DNA from: Halarcobacter sp.
GTDB lineage: Bacteria; Campylobacterota; Campylobacteria; Campylobacterales; Arcobacteraceae
Length of the DNA stretch: 64,000 nucleotides
Reading direction: 5' to 3'
Assembly: GCF_963676935.1 (NCBI RefSeq)
Contig: NZ_OY781470.1
Span: forward strand, 124,001 to 188,000
A program made the position numbers and the translations under genes. The notes under the pieces were generated by a model. That model was given only the letters and a program-made list of their open reading frames with translations, did no database searches and was not told the origin of the DNA. Shown one piece after another: positions 10,348 through 18,200 of this stretch. Each line of letters starts with the position of its first letter. Position 1 is the stretch's first letter.

Positions 10348-10370
10348 AAAAAGAGAGTCTCTCTCTTTTT
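10348..10370 (+). terminator. rho-independent terminator of mrp
   Basis: AAAAAGAGAG (10348-10357) pairs perfectly with CTCTCTTTTT (10361-10370) around a 3-base loop. The T-run forms part of the descending arm. Confidence 0.85.
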
Positions 10371-10453
10371 ATCCTTTTTTAAAATCATTTCTCTTTTTTA
10401 ATCCTTTAAAATCAAATTACTAAAATTAATCGTACTAATCTGTTTACTAAGTA

Positions 10454-10468
10454 TGATAATAATTATCA
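10454..10468. promoter_or_regulatory. Fur-type box (perfect 7-1-7 palindrome)
   Basis: TGATAATAATTATCA is an exact match to the 7-1-7 Fur box consensus known from Bacillus (TGATAATnATTATCA). It lies just upstream of a TATAAT hexamer at 10496-10501, which in turn is 28 bases before the start of the 46-aa protein gene. It probably controls the small gene plus the downstream fur-family gene in an iron- or metal-dependent way. Confidence 0.75.
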
Positions 10469-10529
10469 TTAAATATTAATTAAGTTTAAGATGAGTATAA
10501 TTTTGATATTCATTATTAAGGAATAGATT

Positions 10530-10670
10530 ATGCTGTTAAAACATGAAAAAAATAGTTTTAAATCATCAATGTTTTATAAAACTAATATGAAGATAAATAA
10601 AAATCTTCCAAAAGTTTATTTGGCTACATTAGTGTTAGCTATTGTTATTGGCTATGTAGGGACTAACTAA
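10530..10670 (+). CDS. 46-aa small membrane protein, translationally coupled to fur-family gene
   Basis: A short ORF of 46 codons, too small for the usual cut-offs. It is supported by an AAGGA ribosome binding site, a Fur box and a -10 upstream, and a TAATG overlap with the next gene: its stop shares one base with the Fur start. The protein has a basic, Lys/Asn-rich N-terminal part. A single membrane segment of about 15 residues follows (VYLATLVLAIVIGYVG at about residues 29-44), ending just before the C-terminus. I do not recognise a family. A role next to the regulator, in metal uptake or stress, is only inferred from context. Confidence 0.65.
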   Translation: MLLKHEKNSFKSSMFYKTNMKINKNLPKVYLATLVLAIVIGYVGTN

Positions 10671-11137
10671 TGACCTATATAGGAAATACTGAGACAAAAG
10701 AATTTGATATATTTATTAAAAATTTTAAAGAACATATTAGTAAGTTAGGATATAAAAATACTATACAAAAAGACTATATTTTAAAAATAATTTATTACAG
10801 TAATGAACACCTAAGTGCAGAAGAAATAGCACAAAAAATTCATAAAGAATTTAATCTTGATATTGGGATAGCAACAGTATATAGAACTCTTAATTTTTTT
10901 GAAGAAATGGATCTAATCAAATCTTTAGATATTGGAGATGGGGTAAGAAGATTTGAATTCAAGATTGAACATGAACATCATGATCATATGGTATGTATAA
11001 AATGTGGAAAAATAATTGAATTTTCTGATGAAATGATTGAGTTAAATCAAATAAAAATAGCAGAAAAAAATGGCTTTGTCTTAAAAGATCATATTATGAC
11101 TATATATGGTATCTGCCATGAATGCGACAATAAATAA
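10670..11137 (+). CDS. Fur-family metal-responsive repressor
   Basis: A 155-aa protein with the Fur fold. A winged-helix domain covers residues about 20-95 (HLSAEEIAQKI, GIATVYRTLNFFEEMDLI). The hinge and metal site HEHHDHMVCIKCGKIIEF follow, then two CxxC pairs (C109/C112 and C149/C152) for structural zinc, and His-rich regulatory sites. It could be Fur itself or a PerR/Zur paralogue. The exact Fur box in front of its operon and the 14/15 box after it favour Fur-like iron sensing with autoregulation. It is translated from a TAATG overlap with the upstream 46-aa gene. Confidence 0.92.
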   Translation: MTYIGNTETKEFDIFIKNFKEHISKLGYKNTIQKDYILKIIYYSNEHLSAEEIAQKIHKEFNLDIGIATVYRTLNFFEEMDLIKSLDIGDGVRRFEFKIEHEHHDHMVCIKCGKIIEFSDEMIELNQIKIAEKNGFVLKDHIMTIYGICHECDNK

Positions 11138-11174
11138 AATAAAAATTGAACTAATATGGAATAGTTATTGCAAA

Positions 11175-11189
11175 TGATATTTATTATCA
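11175..11189. promoter_or_regulatory. second Fur-type box
   Basis: TGATATTTATTATCA differs from the 7-1-7 Fur consensus at one position. It is followed by a TATAAT hexamer at 11213-11218 and by the 41-aa protein gene starting at 11248. It is thus a second Fur-box promoter about 40 bases after the fur-family stop. Confidence 0.65.
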
Positions 11190-11247
11190 GTTTTAATTAA
11201 TACTTCTTATAGTATAATTTTAATAATTAATATCAAAAAGGAATACT

Positions 11248-11373
11248 ATGCCACTTTTAATTCCAATAGCTATGGTTATATCTACAGCATTAACTGTAAA
11301 AACATTAAATGGTACAGCAAAAAAAATAGAGAAGAAAAGAGCAAGAAGAGAAAGACGAAATAAAGTTCAATAA
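11248..11373 (+). CDS. 41-aa small basic protein with N-terminal hydrophobic segment
   Basis: A 41-codon ORF with a strong AAAAAGGA ribosome binding site, its own -10 and Fur-type box, and a perfect terminator right after the stop. It is therefore a complete transcription unit. Residues 1-17 are hydrophobic (PLLIPIAMVISTALTV) and the last 18 residues are very basic (KKIEKKRARRERRNK). This suggests an inner-membrane peptide with a positively charged cytoplasmic tail. No family is recognised. The iron-regulated role is inferred from the box only. Confidence 0.65.
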   Translation: MPLLIPIAMVISTALTVKTLNGTAKKIEKKRARRERRNKVQ

Positions 11374-11374
11374 T

Positions 11375-11402
11375 AAAAAGTATAGCTTTTGCTATACTTT
11401 TT
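11375..11402. terminator. bidirectional terminator between the 41-aa gene and hisIE
   Basis: AAAAAGTATAGC (11375-11386) pairs perfectly with GCTATACTTTTT (11391-11402) around TTTT. A-run and T-run flanks make it work in both directions. It overlaps the hisIE stop codon by two bases, since the two genes converge. Confidence 0.85.
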
Positions 11403-12084
11403 ATTCTTCAATTCTTGAATTTTTTTCCTCTATCCCCGACATACCAAATCTTCTAGCTAATTCTTGTTTAACTCTATCTGGACTTATATTTTTAGAAGCA
11501 AGGGCAACTAAAACATGGTAAGTGATATCAGCAGCTTCATAGATCGCCTCTTGGGTATCATTGTCTTTTATTGCAAAAGTAAATTCACCAGCTTCTTCAA
11601 CTATTTTTTTAAGCATAGAGTTTTCTTTTCCATTTAATAATTTTGAAGTGTATGATTTTTTAGGATCATCATTTTTTCTATCTTGAATTACATGATATAA
11701 TGTATCTATAACTCCATAAGCACTTGTTGTATCAACTTCAACTTTTGATATCTCTTCTTTTGTTTCTAAATTTGTAAAAAAACAAGATTTTCTTCCTGTA
11801 TGACAAGCAACTCCATTTTGTTTTACTTTTAACAAAATTGTATCATTATCACAATCTATCAGGATATTTTTTATCTCTTGAGTATGGTTTGAACTCTCAC
11901 CTTTTTTCCAGATTCTTTGTTTACTTCTGCTAAAATAGTGAGCAAATTTTGTGTCAAGAGTTAGTTGTAAAGCCTCTTTATTCATGTATGCAAGCATTAA
12001 AACTTCATTTGTCTCAAAGTCTTGTGTTATTACAGGAATTAAACCTTCCATCTTTTCCCAATCAATTAGTTCTATATTTTCCAT
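11401..12084 (-). CDS. hisIE: bifunctional phosphoribosyl-AMP cyclohydrolase / phosphoribosyl-ATP pyrophosphatase
   Basis: A 227-aa fusion of steps 2 and 3 of histidine biosynthesis. The HisI part (residues 1-110) shows MLAYMNKEAL, the HYFSRSKQRIWKKGE block and the metal-binding CDNDTILLKV plus GVACHTGRKSCFF. The HisE part (from about residue 125) shows LYHVIQDRK, the EEAGEF helix and AADITYHVLVAL. The fusion is the usual arrangement in proteobacteria. An AAGG site supports the start. A small secreted-protein gene lies 8 bases upstream, so it is probably read from the same transcript. Confidence 0.96.
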   Translation of the reverse strand: MENIELIDWEKMEGLIPVITQDFETNEVLMLAYMNKEALQLTLDTKFAHYFSRSKQRIWKKGESSNHTQEIKNILIDCDNDTILLKVKQNGVACHTGRKSCFFTNLETKEEISKVEVDTTSAYGVIDTLYHVIQDRKNDDPKKSYTSKLLNGKENSMLKKIVEEAGEFTFAIKDNDTQEAIYEAADITYHVLVALASKNISPDRVKQELARRFGMSGIEEKNSRIEE

Positions 12085-12092
12085 TTTGTACC

Positions 12093-12383
12093 TTAAAATT
12101 TTGTTCCTAAATTTATATTAACACCATCAACTTTTTTATTTTCTTTATCTACCTTAACATTTCCGTCAATTTCTAAATTATTGTTTTTAGGTTTTTTTTC
12201 TTCAGAATCAAAGGGAAGAGGTGCTTCTTTTAATTTATCTTTATCTTCATAATCTTTTTTTGTTTTAATTGGTAGATTTTTTGGATTAATAACTTGTATA
12301 TCTAAGTTTTTATCTTTTAAATCGATTTTATCAGATGAGAAAACATAAATAAATAAAAGTGATAAAATTAAGATTTTAAACAT
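12093..12383 (-). CDS. uncharacterised 96-aa exported protein
   Basis: The ATG at 12383 is chosen over an upstream TTG because GAGAGG lies 7 bases before it. The protein begins with a hydrophobic signal-like helix (MFKILILSLLFIYVFS). The rest is highly charged, with many Lys and Asp, low complexity and Pro-rich stretches, ending in VDGVNINLGTKF. It is probably periplasmic or membrane-tethered and largely disordered. It sits between the HflK-like gene (30 bases upstream) and hisIE (8 bases downstream). No family is recognised; a link to the SPFH protein is suggested by position only. Confidence 0.7.
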   Translation of the reverse strand: MFKILILSLLFIYVFSSDKIDLKDKNLDIQVINPKNLPIKTKKDYEDKDKLKEAPLPFDSEEKKPKNNNLEIDGNVKVDKENKKVDGVNINLGTKF

Positions 12384-12413
12384 ATTGAGACCTCTCAATA
12401 AGAGTAAAAACTC

Positions 12414-13502
12414 TTATTGATTTATTGCTGTGTCTCTTGTTTTATTTTTTGTATCAACCCAAATATTTGGAGTAGATCCACCAGGAGTTAAGAATATTTT
12501 TGCATCTTTATTTTCTCTAAGTGCATCGTTAAACTTACCTTGAACTTGAATTTGTTGCATTTGCAATAATTCACCAGTTAAAGATTTTGCAATCTCTTTA
12601 TTTGCAGCAGCTTGTGCTTTAGCTTCAATAGTAACAGCATCTGCTCTACCTTGTGCTTCAATTCTATTTTTATCAGCTTCCCCTTTTGCTAAGGCAGCTT
12701 TTTTCTCTGCTTCTTGTTTTGCTCTTTCAACTTCATATCTAACTCTTTGAGCTTCTTGGTTTGCTATTTGAACTCTTTCAATTTGGTCTTTGATTTTTGG
12801 AGGTAAAACAATCTCTCTTAATTGAACTGATTCAACTGATACAGGTTTCCCTTCTAAAGATTCTATTTGAGTTCTAATTCCATTTTCAATCATAGTAGCA
12901 ATTTCATTTCTTCTTGTTGGTAACTCTTCTGCATTAAATCCACCAACAACATTTCTTACTATGTTTCTTACAACTGGATTTACAATTTTATCTTCCCATC
13001 CTGGTCCCCAAGTAGCAATTGTAAGTGGAGCACCACTTGCTGTTAGTCTATATTGAACTGTAAGTTCAATTGAAACTGGTAAACCTCTTGCATCAAGAAT
13101 ATTAATCGCTGGATTACTTCTAATACTTTGATCAAACCCTGTACTTGTTTCAACAGAAGCATAATTCATAAGTCTAACTTTTGTATCAACTACTGTTACT
13201 TTTTGGTATCCAGGAATTATAAAGTGAAAACCAGGTCTTAGAGGAATCTCTTCATACTTTCCTAAAGTTTGTTTAATCCCTACATTACCAGATTCTATAG
13301 TCATAAATGGTTTTGTAAGAAAAAGTATTGCAATCACAATAATAATTGCATAAATGATTCCCGCTTTTTTTCCAAAATTTTTGAAAAATTCAGGTGGCTC
13401 AAATGGTGGTTGATAGTTTCCACCACCTCCATTGTTAGAGTTGTTACCTCCACCTTTATTCTGCTGCTGTCTATTTTTAAAATAGTCGTTATCAATTGGC
13501 AT
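12414..13502 (-). CDS. HflK-like SPFH/prohibitin-family membrane protein
   Basis: A 362-aa protein with a Gly/Asn/Gln-rich cytoplasmic N-terminus (residues 1-40) and one membrane helix (about 48-66, IIYAIIIVIAILFLTKPF). The SPFH/Band 7 domain covers about 70-230 (GIKQTLGKYEEIPLRPGFHFIIPGYQ), followed by a long coiled-coil region rich in Glu, Ala and Lys (230-320). HflK proteins scaffold the FtsH protease and organise membrane patches. No hflC partner follows, consistent with the single-gene form in Campylobacterota. It lies 12 bases after ilvE, probably in one transcript. Confidence 0.87.
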   Translation of the reverse strand: MPIDNDYFKNRQQQNKGGGNNSNNGGGGNYQPPFEPPEFFKNFGKKAGIIYAIIIVIAILFLTKPFMTIESGNVGIKQTLGKYEEIPLRPGFHFIIPGYQKVTVVDTKVRLMNYASVETSTGFDQSIRSNPAINILDARGLPVSIELTVQYRLTASGAPLTIATWGPGWEDKIVNPVVRNIVRNVVGGFNAEELPTRRNEIATMIENGIRTQIESLEGKPVSVESVQLREIVLPPKIKDQIERVQIANQEAQRVRYEVERAKQEAEKKAALAKGEADKNRIEAQGRADAVTIEAKAQAAANKEIAKSLTGELLQMQQIQVQGKFNDALRENKDAKIFLTPGGSTPNIWVDTKNKTRDTAINQ

Positions 13503-13514
13503 AAATATTCCCTT

Positions 13515-14435
13515 TTAGTTTATATATGTTAAGTATTTTTCGTACTTTTCGTTCTTCCCTTGAACTACATCGAAATACGCTTTTTGAAGAGCTTCTGTAA
13601 TTGGTCCTCTTTCTCCTTCACCAATTACTCTGCAATCAACTTCTCTAATAGGAGTTACTTCTACAGCAGTACCGGTAAAGAAGGCTTCATCAGCTACATA
13701 AATCTCTTCTCTTGTTATTCTTCTTCTAATCACCTCATAACCTAAATCTTCAGCAATATCAATTACAGTTGCTTGAGTAATTGATTCTAAAGAGTTATCA
13801 TTTGGTGGAGTTATAATCTTACCATCTCTTACTATAAAGAAGCAAGCACCAGAAGCTTCAGCAATATAACCTTGGTCATCTCTTAATAAAGCTTCATCAT
13901 ATCCAGCTTCAACTGCTTCAAACTTAGCCATTTGAGAGTTTAGGTAGTTTGCAACTGCTTTTGCTTTTCCCATACCTGAAGTATTTGGAGTTCTTGTCAT
14001 AGATGATATTTTTACTCTAACACCTTTTTTCATTCCTTCCTCACCTAAATAAGCTCCCCATTCCCACGCAGAAATAGAAACTTGTGCAGGTGCATCTTTA
14101 TGGTAAAGTCCCATAACACCATAACCAAGATACACTAGAGGTCTAATATAAGCACCTTCAAATAATTCATTCTTTTGTAGTAGTTCAATTTGTGCTTCAT
14201 TTAATTCATCAACACTAAATGGCACGTCAATTAGTGTCATTTTTGCTGAATTAATTAATCTTTTTGTATGTTCGTTTAGTTTAAAAATTGCACATCTACC
14301 ATCATGTGTTTTATATGCTTTTGTTCCTTCAATCGCACCATTACCATAGTGTAAAGTGTGACTTAATACATGAACTTTTGCGTCTTTCCAATCAACAAAT
14401 TTTCCATCCATCCAGATGTATTTTGCTTCAGTCAT
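13515..14435 (-). CDS. ilvE: branched-chain amino-acid aminotransferase
   Basis: A 306-aa class IV PLP aminotransferase that interconverts Val, Leu and Ile with their 2-oxo acids. Features are YIWMDGKFVDW at the N-terminus, LSHTLHYGNGAIEGTKAY, GKAKAVANYLNSQMAK (with the PLP-binding Lys), GYDEALLRDDQGYIAEASGACFF and the C-terminal TGTAVEVTPIREVD. A good AGGATATTT site precedes the ATG. Upstream, 22 bases from the start, is a perfect 9-bp inverted repeat that may be an operator. leuC, in the same amino-acid pathway, is elsewhere in the window. Confidence 0.96.
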   Translation of the reverse strand: MTEAKYIWMDGKFVDWKDAKVHVLSHTLHYGNGAIEGTKAYKTHDGRCAIFKLNEHTKRLINSAKMTLIDVPFSVDELNEAQIELLQKNELFEGAYIRPLVYLGYGVMGLYHKDAPAQVSISAWEWGAYLGEEGMKKGVRVKISSMTRTPNTSGMGKAKAVANYLNSQMAKFEAVEAGYDEALLRDDQGYIAEASGACFFIVRDGKIITPPNDNSLESITQATVIDIAEDLGYEVIRRRITREEIYVADEAFFTGTAVEVTPIREVDCRVIGEGERGPITEALQKAYFDVVQGKNEKYEKYLTYIN

Positions 14436-14456
14436 ATTAAATATCCTATTTAAAAT

Positions 14457-14478
14457 TTTAGATAATATGTTATCTAAA
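14457..14478. promoter_or_regulatory. inverted repeat upstream of ilvE (candidate operator)
   Basis: The arms TTTAGATAA (14457-14465) and TTATCTAAA (14470-14478) are perfectly complementary around a 4-base centre. The repeat lies in the divergent region between ilvE and the methyltransferase gene, 22 bases from the ilvE ATG. The binding protein is unknown. Confidence 0.45.
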
Positions 14479-14497
14479 GAAATATTAAAATAAAGTT

Positions 14498-14512
14498 TGA
14501 TAATTATTATAA
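14498..14512. promoter_or_regulatory. Fur/PerR-like box in the ilvE-methyltransferase gap
   Basis: TGATAATTATTATAA matches the 7-1-7 Fur consensus except for one base and also resembles the PerR box (TTATAATnATTATAA). It lies 66 bases before the methyltransferase ATG. In a genome this AT-rich, chance is a real alternative. Confidence 0.35.
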
Positions 14513-14577
14513 CTATATATGCAAAAAAAATCTAATGTTTTTTTGCTAAAATTCAAAAAAAATTATAAGAGAGAATT

Positions 14578-15180
14578 ATGAGTCAACAACATTTTTGGAA
14601 TGAAAAGTTTTCTAGAGAAGGGTATCTTTATGGTAAAAGACCAAATGCTTTTATAGAGTCTTGTTCTAACTATTTTGATAGAAAAAAAAGTTTTTTATGT
14701 TTAGGTGAAGGGGAAGGAAGAAACGCAATCTATTTTGCAAAAAAAGGTTTTGATATAACAGCTCTTGATGCTTCAGACATAGGACTTAAAAAACTTGAAG
14801 AGTTTGCAAAATATGAAAGTGTACATGTAAAAACAAAATGTATTGATTTAAATAAATGGAATCCAAGTAAAAAATATGGCTCTATTGTAGCTTCGTATCT
14901 ACATATGCATAAAGATGATAGAAAACCTTTATTTGAAAAAATTGAAAATAGTTTAGAAAGAGATGGAGTATTTATTGGAGAGTTTTTTTCAACTAAACAA
15001 TTAAATTATAGTAGTGGTGGACCTAAAGATATAGACTTACTTTATACAGTAGATGATTTTTTAGATAATTTTAATAGGTGTGAAAAGATAAAAGTTGAAG
15101 AGATTTTAACAAATCTAGATGAAGGGAAAGGCCATATTGGCGAAGCAAGTGTAATCAGAGTAATTTTACAAAAAAATTAG
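14578..15180 (+). CDS. class I SAM-dependent methyltransferase (TehB-like)
   Basis: A 200-aa Rossmann-fold methyltransferase. The SAM-binding motif is FLCLGEGEGRNAIYFAKKGFD region at about residues 39-59, followed by the acidic end of strand 2 (ITALDASDIGLKKL) and a motif-IV-like IVASYLHMH. The overall layout resembles TehB-type tellurite-resistance or thiol methyltransferases. The FWNEKFSREGYLYGKRPN opening is common in that group. The substrate is not known. It stands alone on the plus strand, with a possible Fur/PerR-like box in its upstream region, and precedes metH. Confidence 0.85.
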   Translation: MSQQHFWNEKFSREGYLYGKRPNAFIESCSNYFDRKKSFLCLGEGEGRNAIYFAKKGFDITALDASDIGLKKLEEFAKYESVHVKTKCIDLNKWNPSKKYGSIVASYLHMHKDDRKPLFEKIENSLERDGVFIGEFFSTKQLNYSSGGPKDIDLLYTVDDFLDNFNRCEKIKVEEILTNLDEGKGHIGEASVIRVILQKN

Positions 15181-15278
15181 CATAGGTAATTCACAAGTGT
15201 TTAAACGATTTTTTTATATACTATTTACTTAATTTAGAGATAAACTTTACTTTTTTATAGGAATTAATAAACAAAATA

Positions 15279-18200
15279 ATGATTGAAAAAATAAAAAAAA
15301 TAATAGAAAAAAAAGTATTAATAATAGATGGTGCAATGGGGACTCAACTCCAACTTGCAGAGATTAAACAAGAAGAGTGGCAATATGAAGGGAATGATTT
15401 AGAAGGTTGCAATGAACTTTTAAATTTAACAGCACCTCATATTTTAGAAACAATACACGATAACTATGCAAAAGCGGGAGCAAATCTACTTACAGCCAAC
15501 ACTTTTGGTTCAATGCCTTGGGTTTTAGATGAATATGGAATCCCTGAAACTTCTTATGAATTATCAAGACTTGGCGCTCAAATTGCAAAAAAATCTTGTG
15601 AAAAATATAGTACAGAAGATAATCCAAAATTTGTATTTGGTTCTATTGGACCTGGAACAAAACTTCCTAGCCTTGGACATATCACATATGATGAGATGTT
15701 TGAAGGATATAAGATTATGGCAAAGGGTTTAGTTGATGGGGGTACTGATATTTTCCTTTTAGAAACATGCCAAGATCCTCTACAAATAAAAGCTGCCCTT
15801 CATGCTTTAAAAGAGGTTGCTCCAGAGATCCCAATTATGGTATCTGTAACCATAGAGATGTCAGGAACAATGCTTATTGGAACTGATGCAATGACTATTG
15901 CAGCTATAATGGAACCTTTTAATATCTTATCTCTTGGATTTAATTGTGGAACAGGACCAAAACAAGTTCATAAACACGTAAAAGCTTTAAGTGAAGTTTG
16001 CAGGTTCCCAATTTCTGTTCATGCAAATGCAGGACTTCCTCAAAATAGAGGTGGACAAACATATTATCCAATGGGACCAGAAGAGTTCACCAAGCTTCAA
16101 AAAGAATTCTTAGATATAAATGGAGTTTCATTTTTAGGTGGATGTTGTGGTACGACTCCTGAACATATTGAAGCTTTAGCAAGTGGTGTAAAAGGAATAG
16201 TTCCTAAAAAGCCTTGCGGGTTTTTAAAAGCTTCTTTAGCATCACTTTTTAATGTTGTTCCTTTAAAACAAGATCCTGCACCACTTCTAATTGGAGAACG
16301 TTCTAATGCAACAGGTTCAAAAGCTTTTAGAGAACTTCTTAAAGCAAATGATTATGAAGGAACTTTATCTGTAGGTCAGCAACAAGTAAGAGCTGGGGCT
16401 CATGTAGTCGATGTATCTGTAGGTTTTGCAGGACGTGATGAAAGAGAAGATATGGATAAAGTTGTATCTTTATATTCTCAAAAAGTTTCACTCCCTCTTA
16501 TGCCTGACTCAACTCAAATACCTGCCCTTGAAGCAGCTTTGAAACAAATTGGTGGAAGACCTATAATCAACTCAGTAAACCTTGAAGATGGGGAAGAAAA
16601 GTTTGATGAAATATGTAAATTAGCAAAAAAATTTGGTGCGGCACTTGTATGTTTAGTTATTGATGAAATTGGTATGGCTAAAACAAAAGAGCGTAAACTT
16701 GAAATTGCAGAGCGAATTTATGATTTATGTATAAATAGACATGGTTTCAAAGGTGATGACTTAGTTTTTGATATGTTAACTTTTACAATAGGTTCAGGGG
16801 ATGAAGAGTATAGAACAGCAGGAATTGAAACCCTTGAAGCGATTAGAGAATTTCAAATAAGACATCCTGAAGTGGGAACAACTTTAGGTTTATCAAATAT
16901 CTCATTTGGACTTTCAATAAATGCCAGAGTCTATCTAAACTCTATCTATCTTGACCATTGTGTAAAAGCAGGATTAACATCTGCAATTGTAAATGTTAAA
17001 CATATTTTACCTCTTAATAAAATATCTGAAGAGGATAAAAAAGCTTGTGATGATCTAATTTTTAATAATCAAGAAAATGGTGATCCTCTATTTAAATTTA
17101 TTGAACACTTTGCAAATGTTGGAGATGTTCAAGAACAAAGTGATGAGGAGTATCAAAAGCTTGAACCTATAGATAAGGTTAAAAAACTTTTATTAGATGG
17201 GGATAAAGATAGGATGTTACCTCTTGTTGAGGAATTAAGACATAATGTCAATCCTGAAATTATTGTAAATGAATGGCTTATTGATGGTATGAAAGTGATT
17301 GGGGAACTATTTGGTAGTGGGCAAATGCAGTTACCATTTGTACTACAGAGTGCTGAGACAATGAAAGCAACAGTAGATGCTCTTAACCCTTATTTACCAA
17401 AAGAGGAAAAAGCAACTGAAACAGTTCTTGTTTTAGGAACAGTTAAAGGTGATGTTCATGATGTTGGTAAAAACCTTGTTGATATAATCCTTTCAAATAA
17501 TGGTTTTAAAGTTATAAATATTGGGATAAAAGCTGATTTAAATGATTTTATTATTGCTGTTAAAGAGCATAAAGCACAAGCGATAGGTATGAGCGGACTA
17601 CTTGTTAAGTCAACAGCTGTAATGAAAGAAAATCTTGAGAATCTTCAAAAAGAGGGAATAGATATTCCTGTACTTTTAGGTGGAGCAGCTCTAACCAAAG
17701 GGTTTGTAAATGATTATTGTAGACCAATTTATGATGGACCAATTTTTTATTGTAGAGATGCTTTTGATGGTGTAGTATCAATGCAAAGAATTGAGGGTGG
17801 AGAAGTTGATAATACGGCTCTTGCTGCAGACTTAATAGATGAAGATGCAATAGCTAAACAAGAAGAGGAAGAGATTATTGTAAATGAAGAAGATGTTGAA
17901 CTACCTGAACAAACAGAGTTCACCTTCCCTCCATTATGGGGTAGAGTTACTCAAAATTCTAGTATGATAGATAAAGAATTATCCTTTAAATGGATAAATC
18001 ATAGGGTTTTATTTAGACAAAGATGGGGATATAAAAGAGGAAAACAAGATTCAAAAGAGTTTTTAAAACATGAAAAAGAGGTTGTTGAACCTTTATATGA
18101 AAAGTTAAAAGAAGAGTTTATTGAAAAAGAACTTTTTGACCCAATAGCTATTTATGCATATTTTCCATGTATTTCAAAGGAAAATAAATTGTATATATTT

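Noticed and set aside
15181-15278. Possible cobalamin riboswitch before metH
   Set aside because: Only 98 bases of AT-rich sequence with no B12-box; too short for the element.
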